From the NCBI GenBank assembly GCA_022559985.1, contig JAFJTR010000067.1, forward strand, positions 1 through 64,000: 64,000 bases of DNA. The letters are read 5' to 3'. A program made the translations under genes and the position numbers. The notes beneath the pieces were generated by a model. The model was not told where the DNA came from and searched no databases. It saw nothing but the letters and a program-made list of their open reading frames with translations. Shown here in pieces: positions 31,059 through 43,264 of this stretch; position 1 is the first letter of the stretch; every line of letters starts with the position of its first letter. Source of the stretch: Parastagonospora avenae f. sp. tritici 18332-5 (taxonomy: Eukaryota > Ascomycota > Dothideomycetes > Pleosporales > Phaeosphaeriaceae).

Positions 31059-33053
31059 ATGACGGCTGCTACGGAGAGCTTGCGTCCTGGGGACTCAGAT
31101 GCTTGGTCCGCCTCGACGGAGCGCAACTCATCTCCATTGAGCGTACCTAGCTACTACACAAGCTTCATCAACGAAAAAGGTATGCCTTACACTCGGGATA
31201 TAATTTATTCGACGAGCAATGCTAAAATTGGACAGTTGATGAGTCCGAGAGCGACAAGACCTTCAAGGAGGCGACTGTCGTTGCCGTACGGATAGTTCCA
31301 ATGGAAGGCGTGCCAAAGGCCAATATCAACATAGATGTGGAAGCCAAGGGCGAGGCTGCAGTGTCGATACCAGAGACATGGTCGCCAAACAAGAACGAAT
31401 GGCTCATTATGATCAGCCTCGCATTTATCTCGCTCATGGTGGCATTAGATGCCTCGATATTAGTCACCGTACTACCAGTCAGTCAAAGTAACACTCACAA
31501 ACCACAGAAAGGCACTAACTTTGTCCTAGGAAATAGCGCGCAAGCTGAATGGCACCTCAGCACAAGCATTCTGGGCTGGTACATCGTATCTGCTCACCTC
31601 GGCTGTCTTCCAACCAGTCATCGCTTCCATCAGCCAGACCTTTGGTCGACAACAACTCCTCGTCCTGTCTCTTGTCTTCTTTACAGTTGGTACGATGCTT
31701 TGCTCGGTATCAAAGGACTTCACGATGCTGTTGGCAGGTCGAAGCATACAAGGCGTGGGCGGTGGCGGCATCATCTGTCTCACACAAGTCATCTTCTGCG
31801 ACATTGTACCGCTTCGACAGCGACCCAAATACTTCCCTCTGGTGTTGGGTTCATGGTCGATTGGATCGATTCTTGGCCCACTCATCGGCGGTGTCCTGAC
31901 CGAGAAGGCGTAAGTCCAGCTATTGCACATCTTTCGAGCTCATACTGACTTTTCAAAAGGTCGTGGCGTTGGTGCTTCCACATCAACTATCCATTTTGTG
32001 GCATTGGCTTCGTCGTCGCAATCATGTTCGTCCGTCTCAACAGAGTCGCGGAGATTACGCTGGCCCAGAAGCTGAAGCAGACTGACTGGATTGGCGCTCT
32101 CATCTTCGTTGGTGGCATGATCAGCTTCCTCGTTGGTCTGTCCTGGGGAGGCATTCAACACCCATGGAACTCTGCTGCGACGTTGGCGCCAATCGTTGCT
32201 GGGCTTTTTGCGCTCGTCATCTTCTTCTGGTGGCAACGCTTCGCCCAGCCTCACAGTCTGCTTCCCATGTCCATTTTCTACAACTGGAGTGCTATTGCAG
32301 CATTTTATTGTGCGCTCGCCAATGGATTGATTGTAAGTCGACCTCCATCTCAATACAGTTCATCATACTGATTGTAGGCAGCTCTTCACAGCACTATACT
32401 ATATTCCTTTCTACTTCATGTCTGTACGAGGCCAATCGCCAACGGAAGCCGGAAAGGACTTATTGCCAGCCATGTGTCTCCTGGTGCCTGGCTCCATCAT
32501 CGTCTCGGTCATCACAAGTAGGCTCGGGAAGTTTCGCTGGGCCATCTGGGGCGGTTGGGCAGTCACAACCCTTGCTAGTGGTCTTCTGCTGCTCTTCGGT
32601 ATCCACACTAGCAACGCGGTGCTGTATGTGATACTGGCAGTGTTCGGCATCGGAACGGGCATGGTACTGACGAGTGTCAACGTGGGTATTCAAGCAATCT
32701 CAAGGCCCGAGGACTGCAGCATGGCCGCTAGTATGTACGGGTTCTTCCGGAGCCTTGGAATGCCGCTGGGTGTTGCCCTTGCCGGCACAATCTTCCAGAA
32801 TGCCATGTCTGGAGATTTGGCTGCGTCCGGATTGTCCGTGGAAATTGCACACGATTCGGAGCGATGGGTATATATGCTTCGTACCATGGCAGAGGGGCCA
32901 CAGAAGACGGACATTCTGGAAGCCTACATGAAAGGGTTTCGGTATGTCTTCATGATGATGACGGGTATCTCGGGCAGCGCTTTAGTCGTCAGCTTCGTCA
33001 TCAGGAAGTTCAGCATGGACAAAGCTCTCTCAACGCATTTCACGGCGCGTTGA
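31059..33053 (+). CDS. MFS drug/metabolite exporter, DHA2-like (14 TM)
   Basis: Five exons, 31059-31179, 31236-31477, 31530-31909, 31960-32332 and 32382-33053, encode 595 residues. After a 75-residue polar N-terminus, hydrophobic segments follow, including LIMISLAFISLMVALDASIL with the typical LDxxIVxVALP-like first-helix motif (here LDASILVTVLP), then LLAGRSIQGVGGGGI (motif B, R-x-x-Q-G-x-G-x-x) and GSWSIGSILGPLIGGVL (motif C of drug-proton antiporters). This places it with the 14-helix DHA2 efflux group at the plasma membrane. The acceptor of the last intron must be the second of two AGs (ending 32381) to keep frame. It diverges from the DUF829 gene. Confidence 0.92.
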
Positions 33054-33569
33054 CGAGCTACTGCGATACTGCCCTTGTCGTATCCTATGTCTGTCATTAC
33101 ACACCCGTAGCTGATCGTACATCGCCCGTATAAGAGCATTTTCATGATATTGAACACCTCTACCCTTTGCTGCTTCGTCCCGATATCTGCGAGTGAAAGT
33201 GTGTTTGTCAGATTGTGCCAAAAGGCGCGTCGGTCTTCAGGGCTGCGGCCGGCACCCATGCCGCTATCAAGCGAAGTCAATGGTCTAAGCAGCAAGGATG
33301 CTTTCGGTTATACGCAAATGCAATCAAGCGGCACAGCACTACTGAGGATAAGTGACACCCAACCAAATCATTAAGAGGCGTTGAGGTACGGATTTCATTT
33401 TCGGTCTCCGTAAAACCTACTCTACGTCATTCCCTCCATAACATAATCGTACAGGATCTATATGCCGAGGCACGGGGTATCAAAGAAAAGTAATAATAGG
33501 AATAATGCATGCTCGCTCGAAATAACATACGAAAGAGGAGAAGTGTAAGTATGCCCAAAAGTTCCATCA
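33054..33569. other. Convergent 3' intergenic region
   Basis: Spacer of about 500 bases between the MFS gene and the end of the zinc-finger gene, which face each other. No gene is supported. Confidence 0.5.
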
Positions 33570-35551
33570 TCAACCTTGATTCGTGAAGAGATGGAGTTGT
33601 TGATCATGCATTGGTGGGGCATTACGGTAGTGTTGTTGTGGCGCTTGCGACATGGCGTGGTATTGGGGGTGTTGCTGCTGTTGTGGTATATGCTGTGGCA
33701 AATGCTGTTGTTGAGTATGGTGAGGAGGATGGCGCATGCCCATGGCGGCTACAGGATTTTGAAGTGCGAAATCTGCACCCATTTCAGGTTCTTGGGTCAT
33801 TTGCGACGCTGACTGCATATGTGATGCGTGCGGTGAGTTTTGCCTCGAATTATTGAGCCTGTTCCCGATCTTATGTAGTGGCTTAGAAATCATTGAGCCA
33901 AAGGAAGGCCTTTCGTAGTATTGCGACTCCTCGAACTGTGGGGCAGCATCGAAGTAGCTGGGATAGCACCATCCTAGAGGATTGGCTGGAGGCTTGGCTT
34001 GATCATTGAATTCGTCCGCAGTTGTGTTTGTTTGTTGTTGGTGGTGGTGGTGATCCAGTGTTGGAGCTTGGGGATGCGGCGGGTTCATTGAGGGAGCACT
34101 CATTGGATGGGCCATGTCCGGGATGACAGGCTGGGCAACGTCAAGATAATCTCCAGGGTCGACATCCATGTAGCTGATGCGGCGATTTGTCGTGTCGACT
34201 GCTGGAGATTCTGGTTCGATAAATGGAGATGATCCACAATCATAATCTGCGCTATGACCTGTGGTTTGCGTGACTCTGATTAGAGCAGCGTTGATGGAGG
34301 CTAGTCGTGAGCTGGATAGTTGTGGGTTGGAATTGCCAATCAGGATCTGCATCCGTTGTTCTCGTGACAACTTGTCGCTGTGTGGAACCGAATCTCTGCT
34401 TGGAGTGACGAAGCCCAATGGTAATTGTTGGTGTACGGGGTCCAGGGAGATGTCTGCACGAAGGCTCATAGCAGTAATCAATACCTCCTCTCGACTTGGC
34501 CGGAGGTCACAACATTGGAGCTTCTGTCGGAGGATTCTAGTGTTATCGGGACACCAGCTGATATGTGATCGAGTCTCGCGCAGCCGCTCGTCTAAGCACG
34601 CGACAAGTTCTTTCCACGTGTCATGCAAGGCCTCCTGCCTTATCAGATTCCGGATTACGTTGGAATACTTCCACTGGTCGAAGGTGGCACCATTCTTCAT
34701 ATGCTTTGCAACGTGGTCACAACGTTCATCCCAACCGATGCTGACCTCTTTACACTTGTCGAAGCCACAGCCAAATACCCTTCTTGGCAGCAAGGTAATG
34801 CCAATATCAGTGAGAGATGGCAGGGGTCGTCCAGAGTGATAGCGCTGATGATGCTTGACGAAATCCTTTTGTCGATCAAAGATGCGGTTGCAGCCAATGA
34901 CGATACAGGGCCAGTCCTCTCCCGTCTCGTGCATCCTCATTTCATGCTTCTTCCAATCAGACTTTGCTTTGAAAGTTTTGAGGGATTTTTGCTCGGCGCA
35001 ATAAGTACAGAACATGTACGGCTCGCCAGACTGGCTTTGATCCTTGTTGTCGGCAGTCGTGATAGGCGATGCAACGCTGATATCGTCTGTAGGAGTGAAG
35101 CTTGGTTCGGGCTTCACATCAAGAGGACTGCTGACATCGGAGGCCGGGGTCAAGAGGGCAGGCACAGGTCGCGTGGGGTCAAGGCCAGCAGGATACGAGC
35201 GCGGTTCTGCCCGCCGCATTCTGGAGCGCGAGGAATTTGAGGATGCGATACTGCTACCACCAGAAGAACTTGAGAATGTAGACGCAATGGAAAGTCGCGA
35301 TCGCCATGATGAACCAGACGACGATGACGAATTTGTACCAGAAGTGGCTGTTGACATGAACGAGGAAGCAACAGAACTACGACCTATGGAATGTAAGCAA
35401 CGCGACGACACTAGACGTGAAGTATTGCTATAAACATACGTGAGGCCAGGGTCTGCGAAAACATCTGCTGGATCATATGTGGTGGGTGTCTCGCCAGCAA
35501 TGCCTCAATGTGTCGCATGGACTCCTCGGGAATGTCGAGGCCATCGTCCAT
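33570..35551 (-). CDS. C2H2 zinc-finger protein with Gln-rich tail
   Basis: Two exons, 35440-35551 and 33570-35383, give 641 residues. Exon 1 starts MDDGLDIPEESMRHIEALLA and joins in frame across a 56-base intron. A long Ser-rich segment follows. Three zinc-finger-like units lie at about residues 160-265: FCTYCAEQ...KKHEMRMH, WPCIVIGCNRIFDRQKDFVKHHQRYH and FGCGFDKCKE...CDHVAKH. The C-terminal third is rich in Gln, His and Pro (HTQQQHLPQH, PQQQQHPQ). This architecture suggests a DNA-binding regulator of a common but uncharacterised fungal type. It lies next to a transporter, monooxygenase and hydrolase, so a cluster-regulator role is possible but only by position. Confidence 0.85.
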
Positions 35552-38500
35552 CTTGGCGAGGTAGCCGGGTGGTTAGCTGAACACGAGAACTCGACAACGC
35601 GCGCCTAACATGCCGACAGGAAAAGCAGGCGAACTCAAAAGCGACCCGTAACGACAGCAGAAAGTGAAAAATCCACGGTCAAGGCTGCGGAAAGAGGGTA
35701 AGAAGGGATATCCAGGCGTCGCGACAAAGTTAGGGGCGAAGGAGTGGATGAACGAGTGTCGGAGCAGGCGTCAGCTGCTGTTGGTGCGACGGAAGGGTTA
35801 TATCACATCATCAGATTGCATGCGTCGCGGGGGATGCGGAATGAGGAAACGTTCTGGAAAAGATATGGAAGCTTGGAAGCCGTGTGGAAGGAGCTAAAAC
35901 CGAGGGCGGGTTCGCAAGGGCGCTCGAGCACGCAGTCGACATGGCCGGCATCCTTGTTCCACCTCAAAGTTGGGGCAAGGCTGAGGTTGCGACAAATGCC
36001 AAGTTCCCACCGTTTGATGGGCACATGGAACGGCGCGAGCGATACTGGAGCATACGAGGACGGATTGGGTCTAATATGCAGCACATGGTGACGGTGAAGG
36101 TACACACGAATCTCCATGTGCACGCAACCGTCTCAAGAGTGCCGACGACAGGTGTAGAGGGCTCGTCTGTGTGCTGCCCGCGTTGCCAGCCGTGTCCGAG
36201 CGTGTGGAGCGACAGTAGCACAGGCTTCGGAGAGCTCCACCCTATTGCAGACGTGCAATAAGCCATCTGCATAAGACCTACCCTGCAAGGGGTTTGGTAC
36301 CTGGATGACGCATTGCTGGAGTGCCCTCGAAGCGTGTTGGCGCACTTGGAGTGACATGCACTCGCAATTTCGCCCATGGCCCCTCTAGTATCTAGGGTGT
36401 CTAGCCGGCCACGGGGCATGGGCATGGAGCGGGTGAGCCGCGGACGCTGCGCCAGTCGTCCCTTGCCCACCTTGACGAAGCTTTTGGTGCGAACGGTTGG
36501 ACGACGCTCCAGCAAGCACAGAGCATCCGCGCGACCAGCGCCCGAAGTCCCTGTGAGCACGAGTAAGGTAGCCGCTGTGGCGTGGGTGCTGACGGGCGTT
36601 GCAGCGTCGCCGGCTGGGGGCGTTGGCGTTGCTGGCTGCTCGAACCTGCTGCACGGCCATGGCTGCTCGTCATGTCGTGACAGCAACACGCGATGCTTCG
36701 GAGAGTTCCAAGACATTGACGGGGGACTGCTCGGGTTGCTGCCACAAACGAGCGAGGACATTAGTGCCTGGAGAGGAAGGAAGAGACCGGGTAAAGTCGC
36801 TTGTACTCTGAAGTCTGCAGTAGTGCGGCGATAAGCATCTCAGGCACCGGGCTCGCTTCATCGACCATATTGCCAGACCTCGAGGCGCGTTTCATGGCGT
36901 CGAGTGCTGCTGGTGAATGCATGCAGCGAGGTGCCTTCGGTCATTAATCTGATGCCTGTGCCGGTCAATGCCAGCGTCGCCACATGCTCGTGCGATACGA
37001 CAAACGAGGGTCGCGCGTTGAGTCCGGATATAGGCCTGCTGGCGTGAGGGATCGGGCTTTTTCAAAGTCACGTGGTGGGCTAGCGTAGCAGATATGGACG
37101 GGAGGTGCAGTACCTTCCGTTTACAACACGCTAAGCCCGCGATCAGTACTCCGGAGTACTGCCTCTGCATGTGATTCCACTGCAAAAGCTCGCGTGCCTT
37201 GACTCTAGGCACACAGTCCATTCCACCAAGCATCTCTGGAGCCAAAGTCACCTCCTGGAGGCCCGACTCATCTCAATGTTACGTCTGCGAAAGATAAGAC
37301 CGACTCAAGCAGCACGTGTTATGCCGAGGTCCACTTCCACCACACGCTTCAACATGTTCTAGCCACAATATGCACCTCTGACCCAGCGCACTCAAGCCAA
37401 ACCCGCACGTTCGGGCACTCGAGCAACTCAGAATTCGTCAAGAATCATCCTTGTCCAACCGGTGCACAATACCTCACCAGCCTGTACATGTCTCACCACC
37501 GCGTGTATCATGTCGATGATAAGATTGCAATTCCGAGCACCGTTATTGCGCCACCCGTTCCACAGACACCGCCAGCTCGTAGCAGATACCGCATTTGCGG
37601 GATGCTCCTTCGTCGCGCAAGGGACATCCATGTCCCAGGAACATCAAATCAATACATATTGATTGATCTCGGCCTATATATAGACTCCACTATGGAACCA
37701 ACGGATTACAACACGCTAACAGTGGTGAAGCATGCGTTTGGGGATAGAGCTGCGGCTACCAAGGACTGGGGCGCACGCGTCAAGGATGACGTTCCTGTTC
37801 AAAGTACCGGAATATCTGCCTAGCTTCCTGGTCGACGGAGATAGTCTCGAGTGGGACTAGCGACAGCAAAAGCTACTTCCTTGAGCATAGTCGCAGCTCG
37901 ATTGCGCCTCGTTCACCTGCAAGTCTTCATCGTCGACTTCTGGAGTTACTCTCTTGGACCGAAGACAGCGTATTCGCGTATTGTTTCTCCTCCGAAGAAT
38001 TCACACTGAGTCGCTACCGCCGTCCGAAACTTGCCGCGTTGAGCCTAAATCGACACTGATGCTAACGCTGAGGTCTTCGAAAGTACGGGACTACCGACTC
38101 TTTGGCCGCAAGGTTGGCACCTCAAACGAAGTCTTGCCGTGTATGCTATGCGTCAAGATAACGTTCTGAAGGACGGCCGTCACTCGTGAATCAGCACGTC
38201 CTAAGCTATTCACACCCAGATTAAAACCCTACTGGCGTCTGATCTGCTCGCAAGGATCTCTAGGCTGCACTGTAAAGCACAAGTAGAGTGTATCTGCTTA
38301 TATCGACTACATCCGAAAAACACTGTCGAGGCTTCCTACCACCTGGAGGCATCACGTTCGCAATTTGACAACGACTACAGCTTAAGCTCGTATCTGAGCC
38401 TGCAGCGACGAAGCAGTGTTGACTGGATTGATGACGGTTGCATCAGGCGAGTAATGTGTGAGCCGTCCGTGGTATCTTGGCCTGCTTCTATCTTATTCTG

Positions 38501-38800
38501 TCCTCCAACAGAGGTTGTGCCGAGGTTCATGGTCCGCGGTAGCATTGCGTTGCGTAGGGCAGCGTTTCTTAGAATATAAATAGATATTACTATATTTATT
38601 ATTTCTTGTCGCTTCGCAATAAGCAGAATAACTATAGTAATATAATTAGAACTACAACGTAATCGCGCTGTTATGAGCATGCTGTTGGTGCGTGTTGAAA
38701 GTATCCTGTCCAGCGTAGACTACTCCACAATCCCAGCACACAAGCGCGATGCGCCTTGAGTTAGACAACTCTGCGCCATTGTAGCGGCGGAATAAATTCT
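35552..38800. other. Gene-poor 3.2 kb region
   Basis: No open frame is convincingly coding. The longest, minus-strand 35964-36761 (265 codons), overlaps other long frames on both strands in GC-rich sequence and shows no domain. A strongly AT-rich patch lies at about 38570-38660 and may be a decayed repeat. The left end holds the zinc-finger gene promoter. Confidence 0.4.
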
Positions 38801-40208
38801 TTAAACCTTATGCCTTGCCTCAGAATCGTCTGAAACCCATGGTTCACCGCCGTTCATACTACAGGAGAGCGCATATTTCAGAATAAGTCTTGGCGTACCG
38901 AGGGGGTCCAGGAACTCATCAATACGATCGAGCAAGGCCTCGAAACCATGGTTTCGAGCGTAGCGACGGGCAAGAACGTATGACGCGACTATGAAATGTC
39001 AGTTGGATTGGGAAAAGTGATTGGTGTGAACTTACACTTCACGCGAGCATCTCCTGTTAAGTATCTTGGAGTAGCCAGCAGTCCCAGCTCTTTCATTGCA
39101 TCCTTGTACTCATCCGTGCTTGCACTGATCGTCTCCTCGAAACCGAATGCCAGCAACCGGTAAATACTGATGGCAACACCACTTGAATCGCAGCGGATGC
39201 GCATGCAACGGCCAGTTCCATCAATGTTCATCTTGAGTGTCACTCCGTCGCCATTGGAGTTGTCTACAACCGAGAAAAGGGCATATGGCAGTACACGGAG
39301 CCGGTAAGCAAGTACAGGGCCTACGAGAGGGGAGTGATCTTCGGCTTCTTCGTGGTCTCCAGCGTCGTGGTCTCCAGCCCCGCCATGGCTGCCGTGATCC
39401 TGGGTGGCAGACTCAAAGCTTTCGTCGTCCTCGTCCTCGTTGTCATCCTCGCTATCGAGCACATACGTCGTTATCTTCTTTGCTCTGGGTAGGTTGCGCC
39501 TGTGTGCAGCTTTTCGCTTGAGGGATCTGCTGCTGCTTGCAGTCGATGGCGCTTTCAACGCCAGAGTCCAAGGCGTCGTCAAGGCGCTGGTTGGAGCAAC
39601 GGTGGGAGTTCTAGCTGATTTGGCTTTCGACGCCCTTTGTGTGGTTGGGGCCTTCAGTCTAATAGCACCGACACTGAGCGCGGAAGCAGCGGGCGTCGAG
39701 GTACAGCCTGGTTCATGTATACGTGAATATCGAGATGATCGAAGGCAAGATCAGGCAGATACTCAACTGAATTCATTGGAATGGCCTCGCCTGGGTGTAT
39801 GGCTTCGGAGCTTGGTATTATCTCTGCAAAAACCGTGGCGCATGTCGGAATTGCAAAGGTAGCCGGCATGAGGAAGGGTATTGAGTATTCCCATAGCATC
39901 GGCCTCTGTGTGGCGTCACCAGTGTCAGTGAACATAATAATAAAAGAGTTCTGTGGTGCAAATGTTTTACGAATAATAATGGAGGCAGCATCTGCGAGTC
40001 GCCACCACATAGAGTTAGCTGGTATATGCATGCTGTTCATTACAGCAGTACGGCTCTCCTGGCGAATGGTGTTCGTTTCTTCATCGGGGTTGCGTTGCCT
40101 TTTGGCCCTGGCTATGTTGGTGGCGGTGCGCTCATCAGTAAAGCCGGTAGTAGAGAAGCCAGTGGAGAAGCCAGTAGAGGAGCCAGTGAAAGTGTTATTG
40201 CTTGTCAT
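38801..40208 (-). CDS. Unidentified protein with STGF repeats
   Basis: Modelled as three exons on the minus strand, 39705-40208, 39036-39651 and 38801-38988, totalling 435 residues. Joins are inferred from GT...AG signals and frame: the first acceptor is GAAG at 39652-39655, the second intron is 47 bases. The N-terminus carries tandem STGF units; the middle is basic and Pro/Thr/Ala-rich, followed by an acidic stretch (DSEDDNEDEDDESFE) and a better-folded-looking C-terminal part (LLAFGFEETISASTDEYKDA ... ASYVLARRYARNHGFEALLD). The basic/acidic layout suggests a nuclear protein. I do not recognise a family. An in-frame start further upstream is possible. Confidence 0.6.
40141..40190 (-). repeat. 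12-base tandem repeat coding STGF
   Basis: About four imperfect 12-base units encode the repeated Ser-Thr-Gly-Phe near the N-terminus of the unidentified protein. Confidence 0.7.
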
Positions 40209-40651
40209 GTGGCTTAGAGTGTGTTGTGCAGTGTGAACATCGGTTGAAACATCGTTGGAGCCTGGCGGTAAGATACCGGTGCCGGGTGAGGTCGTCTGTG
40301 GCGTTGACGACGACGACAAAGAGCAGAAGAGCGTGAACCACACTCGATGCAACGCTGCAATAGAGAGACCCTCAGAGTCGGCAATTTTCCTGTTGACTAT
40401 CCTTTCCAGTAAACTAATCTCAAGTAATAGACACACTTACTGTGGGCAGGTCTGGTAGGGCGGCGACGAGCTTAGGCAGGAGGCTTTGTGCATCGCGCCT
40501 TCCGCGTTATGTTGTTTTCCGCTCAAGACGCCACTTGATCAATCGATAGGATGCACAGAAAGAGTACGCGTAAACTGAATTTATACAATAACATTATAGC
40601 TATCTATCATATCGTCATTACTAATTGTGTTTTCTTGCACCAGTCATATAG
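40209..40651. other. Spacer between two minus-strand genes
   Basis: Carries the 5' region of the unidentified gene (whose frame stays open to 40436) and, around 40570-40640, AT-rich sequence likely to contain the beta-glucosidase 3' end. Confidence 0.4.
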
Positions 40652-43264
40652 CTAGTATCCGCCAACGACAGTGACCTTCTTGTGCTCAACAAGGTCTCTG
40701 CTGCTGAAACCAACATAGATGGTGAACTCTCCCTCGGGAATCAGCCACTGCTGGCTGATGATGTCCCAGTAGCTCAGATCACGACGCATCAGCTCAAAGC
40801 CAACACTCTGGGTCTCGCCAACCTCGAGGTGAACCTTCTCGAATCCACGGAGCTGGCGGGGAGGGGTGCCAGTTGGCGCACTGGACGGAAGACCGACGTA
40901 CAACTGGGGCACGGCGGCACCAGCGACCTTGCCAGTGTTGGTGACTGAGACAGTAGCGTTGTAAATGCACTCCCAGAGAGCTGGGTTGCCTCCAGGCTGG
41001 ATGGGAAGGTCCTCTGGCTTGGAGGTGATGCCGTCAACAACAGGGGAGATCTCGAGGCCGGACATGTTGAAGGTGGTGTATGACAGACCGAAACCGAACT
41101 CGTAGCGGACTGTGATGTTGTGTGCATCAAAGTAGCGGTAGTCGATCTCAAGCTTCTCCTCGAAGTACGACTGCCAGTCATCGAAACCAGTGGAGTTGAC
41201 AGCGGTTGTTGGCGGGGCGTTGTAGTCAGAGCCGTTCATGGCGATAGTGTAGGGCAGATGACCAGAGGGGTTGGTCTCGCCATACAGCAGGTCGACGAGG
41301 CTGTTGCCGCTCTCCTGGCCCGGGAAATGCGCGGCAAGGATAGCGGTAACGTTGGGGTGGTCACTCCAGGGTAAAGTGTTGACGCCGGAAGAGTGGGTGA
41401 CGACGACTGTGTTGTTGCAGTACGAGGCGACGCTCTCAACAACGTCGTCTCCGTGCCAGTCAGAGCGCAGATTCGGGCGGTCCTCAGCTTCCTGAGCCCA
41501 TGTCTTGAGCATGACGATGCATACATCCGGAACTCCACGAGGAATCAAGAGAGTGCTGATGTTGGCGTTGGCAATCAATGTGTTGTTCAGCCAGTACTGA
41601 ACAAGAGCCTTGTCTTCCTGCGCCTTGGCCTGAATGGCTTGTAGAGGAGTGATCTGGTAGGTGAACTGACCCGTACCACTGCCACCACCAGCAAAGAGAC
41701 TGCCGTATTCGTAGTTGACCTGGTTGAGGACGCTGCTCTGTGTGGGTGCTCCAGCATCATTGCCAAAGACGGCGATATTCTTGGGCGCCTTGAGGGGCAG
41801 AGCACCATTCTTGTTCTTGAGTAGGACAGAACCGGCTGCGCCGTGTCTGCGGATCAATTCGGCGTGGTTGCCACGGACGTCACGGCTTTGCTCTCCAGTG
41901 AAGGTGTAGTTGCGAGTCCATGTAGAACGGGGCGAGAAGGTGTTCAAGTCTCCGGTAGAGGGATCGACAGAGGGGAAGTCCTTGTCCTGGTTGAGCCAGA
42001 AGTAGGGGGTCATAATACGGATAACCATATCGTCGACACGAGCAGTGTCAAGGGTACCGTTGTTGACTCCTAGAGTAACGTTCCCCCCGAAAAATGAGGG
42101 TGTTCCAAATCGAGTTCCATAGGGGCCAAGACCTATTTTTAGTTAGTATGTTGATTCCTACTATACCATCTTTCGAATAAACTAACCTCCTGGCATGTTC
42201 ATATCCAAACCGGCTTCAATAGAGGCAACACCAGAGTGGGTCGCACCCCAATCTGACATGATATAACCCTGGAAGCCGAGCTCGCCCTTGAGCAGGCCGT
42301 TTTGAGACGCAGAGTTTTGGCAACCGTACGAGCCGTTAATTCTCTGGTAAGAGCACATGAACGAAGATGCACCCGCGCGGACAGAATTGCAGTGGGTATG
42401 TTAGTTAAAACAATGTGATACAGGTAAAGGAGCAGCTTACGCAAAAGGCCACATGTACAGCTCGTGCATTGTGCGGTCGTCAATGTTGGATGAGAGAGCA
42501 TTGGAAGTCTTGTCGACGGTGTTGTTAGGGTTGTAGACAGGGTTTCTTTGGATCTCCTGCTCGTTGCCAATCCAATGTTTGGCGGTAGCTTGGACACCAG
42601 CATCCTGGTGGCCAATGATAGTCTTCTCCATTGCAACTAGACAGTAAAGTTAGCAAGAATACTTTTATGTCTCATATAAGAGCAATTTACCTCCAGAAAG
42701 GTAAGGGTCGGAGCTGAATCCCTCCCAGTTGCGGCCAGCATAGGCAGATCGGCCGAGAGGTCCAGCAACAGGTCCTAGAAGAACATGTGCGCCCTTGGCC
42801 TTGAATTCGACACCCATGGCGCGGCCACGCTCGTACATGATGTCCTTGTCCCAGGTAGCACCGGCTGACACACCAGCGGAGAAGACGCTGGCGTAGTCGG
42901 CGACTCGGATGCCCAAAGGTCCATCGTGAAGACAGAGACCGGTGAAGTTGAGACGAGGAATAGCAACGATGTTACCGACGCAAGGTCCGGCTTGACCAGT
43001 GACCATGTCCGCCTTCTCTTCGGTGGTGAGCAGCGCCACCCAGGCTTTCGCCTTCTCGAGCGCAGCCTCCCAGCCACCAGTACCGGTGATGTTGGGGGAG
43101 GGATACACAGCTGGTGAAGAGCCGTATTCGGTGAGGATTGTCCAGTTCTTAGGCTGGACAAAGGAGAATGCGTCCTCATCGCGTCCTCCACCACTGAAGT
43201 CCTGAGCGTTGACCGCATTGAGCAGGGCAGAGCCCGCAAGCAACGAAGATAGGATGGCCGCCAT
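40652..43264 (-). CDS. GH3 beta-glucosidase, secreted
   Basis: Four exons on the minus strand: 42691-43264, 42441-42636, 42187-42389 and 40652-42132 (817 residues if all are joined). Residues 1-20 (MAAILSSLLAGSALLNAVNA) are a signal peptide. GH3 hallmarks include CLHDGPLGIRVADY, GPVAGPLGRSAYAGRNWEGF, TAKHWIGNEQE, and the catalytic nucleophile Asp303 in GYIMSDWGATHSG. The C-terminal part has the GH3 C-domain (GVNTLPWSDHPNVTAILAAH) and a fibronectin III-like end (LRGFEKVHLEVGETQ). The enzyme releases glucose from cello-oligosaccharides outside the cell. Oddity: intron 2 (42390-42440) has a normal GTAAG donor and an ACTAAC branch site, but no AG before the conserved coding sequence resumes; the in-frame boundary is ACTG. 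The gene may use a non-canonical acceptor or be damaged. Confidence 0.9.
42390..42440 (-). other. Intron lacking an AG acceptor in the GH3 gene
   Basis: Donor GTAAGC at the left (minus-strand) end, branch-like AACTAAC, then ACATACCCACTG before coding resumes with AATTCTGTCCGC. No AG lies between the branch site and a distant CCAG that would delete conserved residues. The 51-base length matches other introns in the window. Confidence 0.7.

Noticed and set aside
35964..36761. Minus-strand open frame of 265 codons
   Set aside because: It overlaps long frames on the other strand in GC-rich DNA, has no domain or hydrophobic pattern, and shows no splice structure, so chance is likelier.
37488..37823. 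Plus-strand open frame of 111 codons
   Set aside because: No motif and no continuation through plausible introns on either side.
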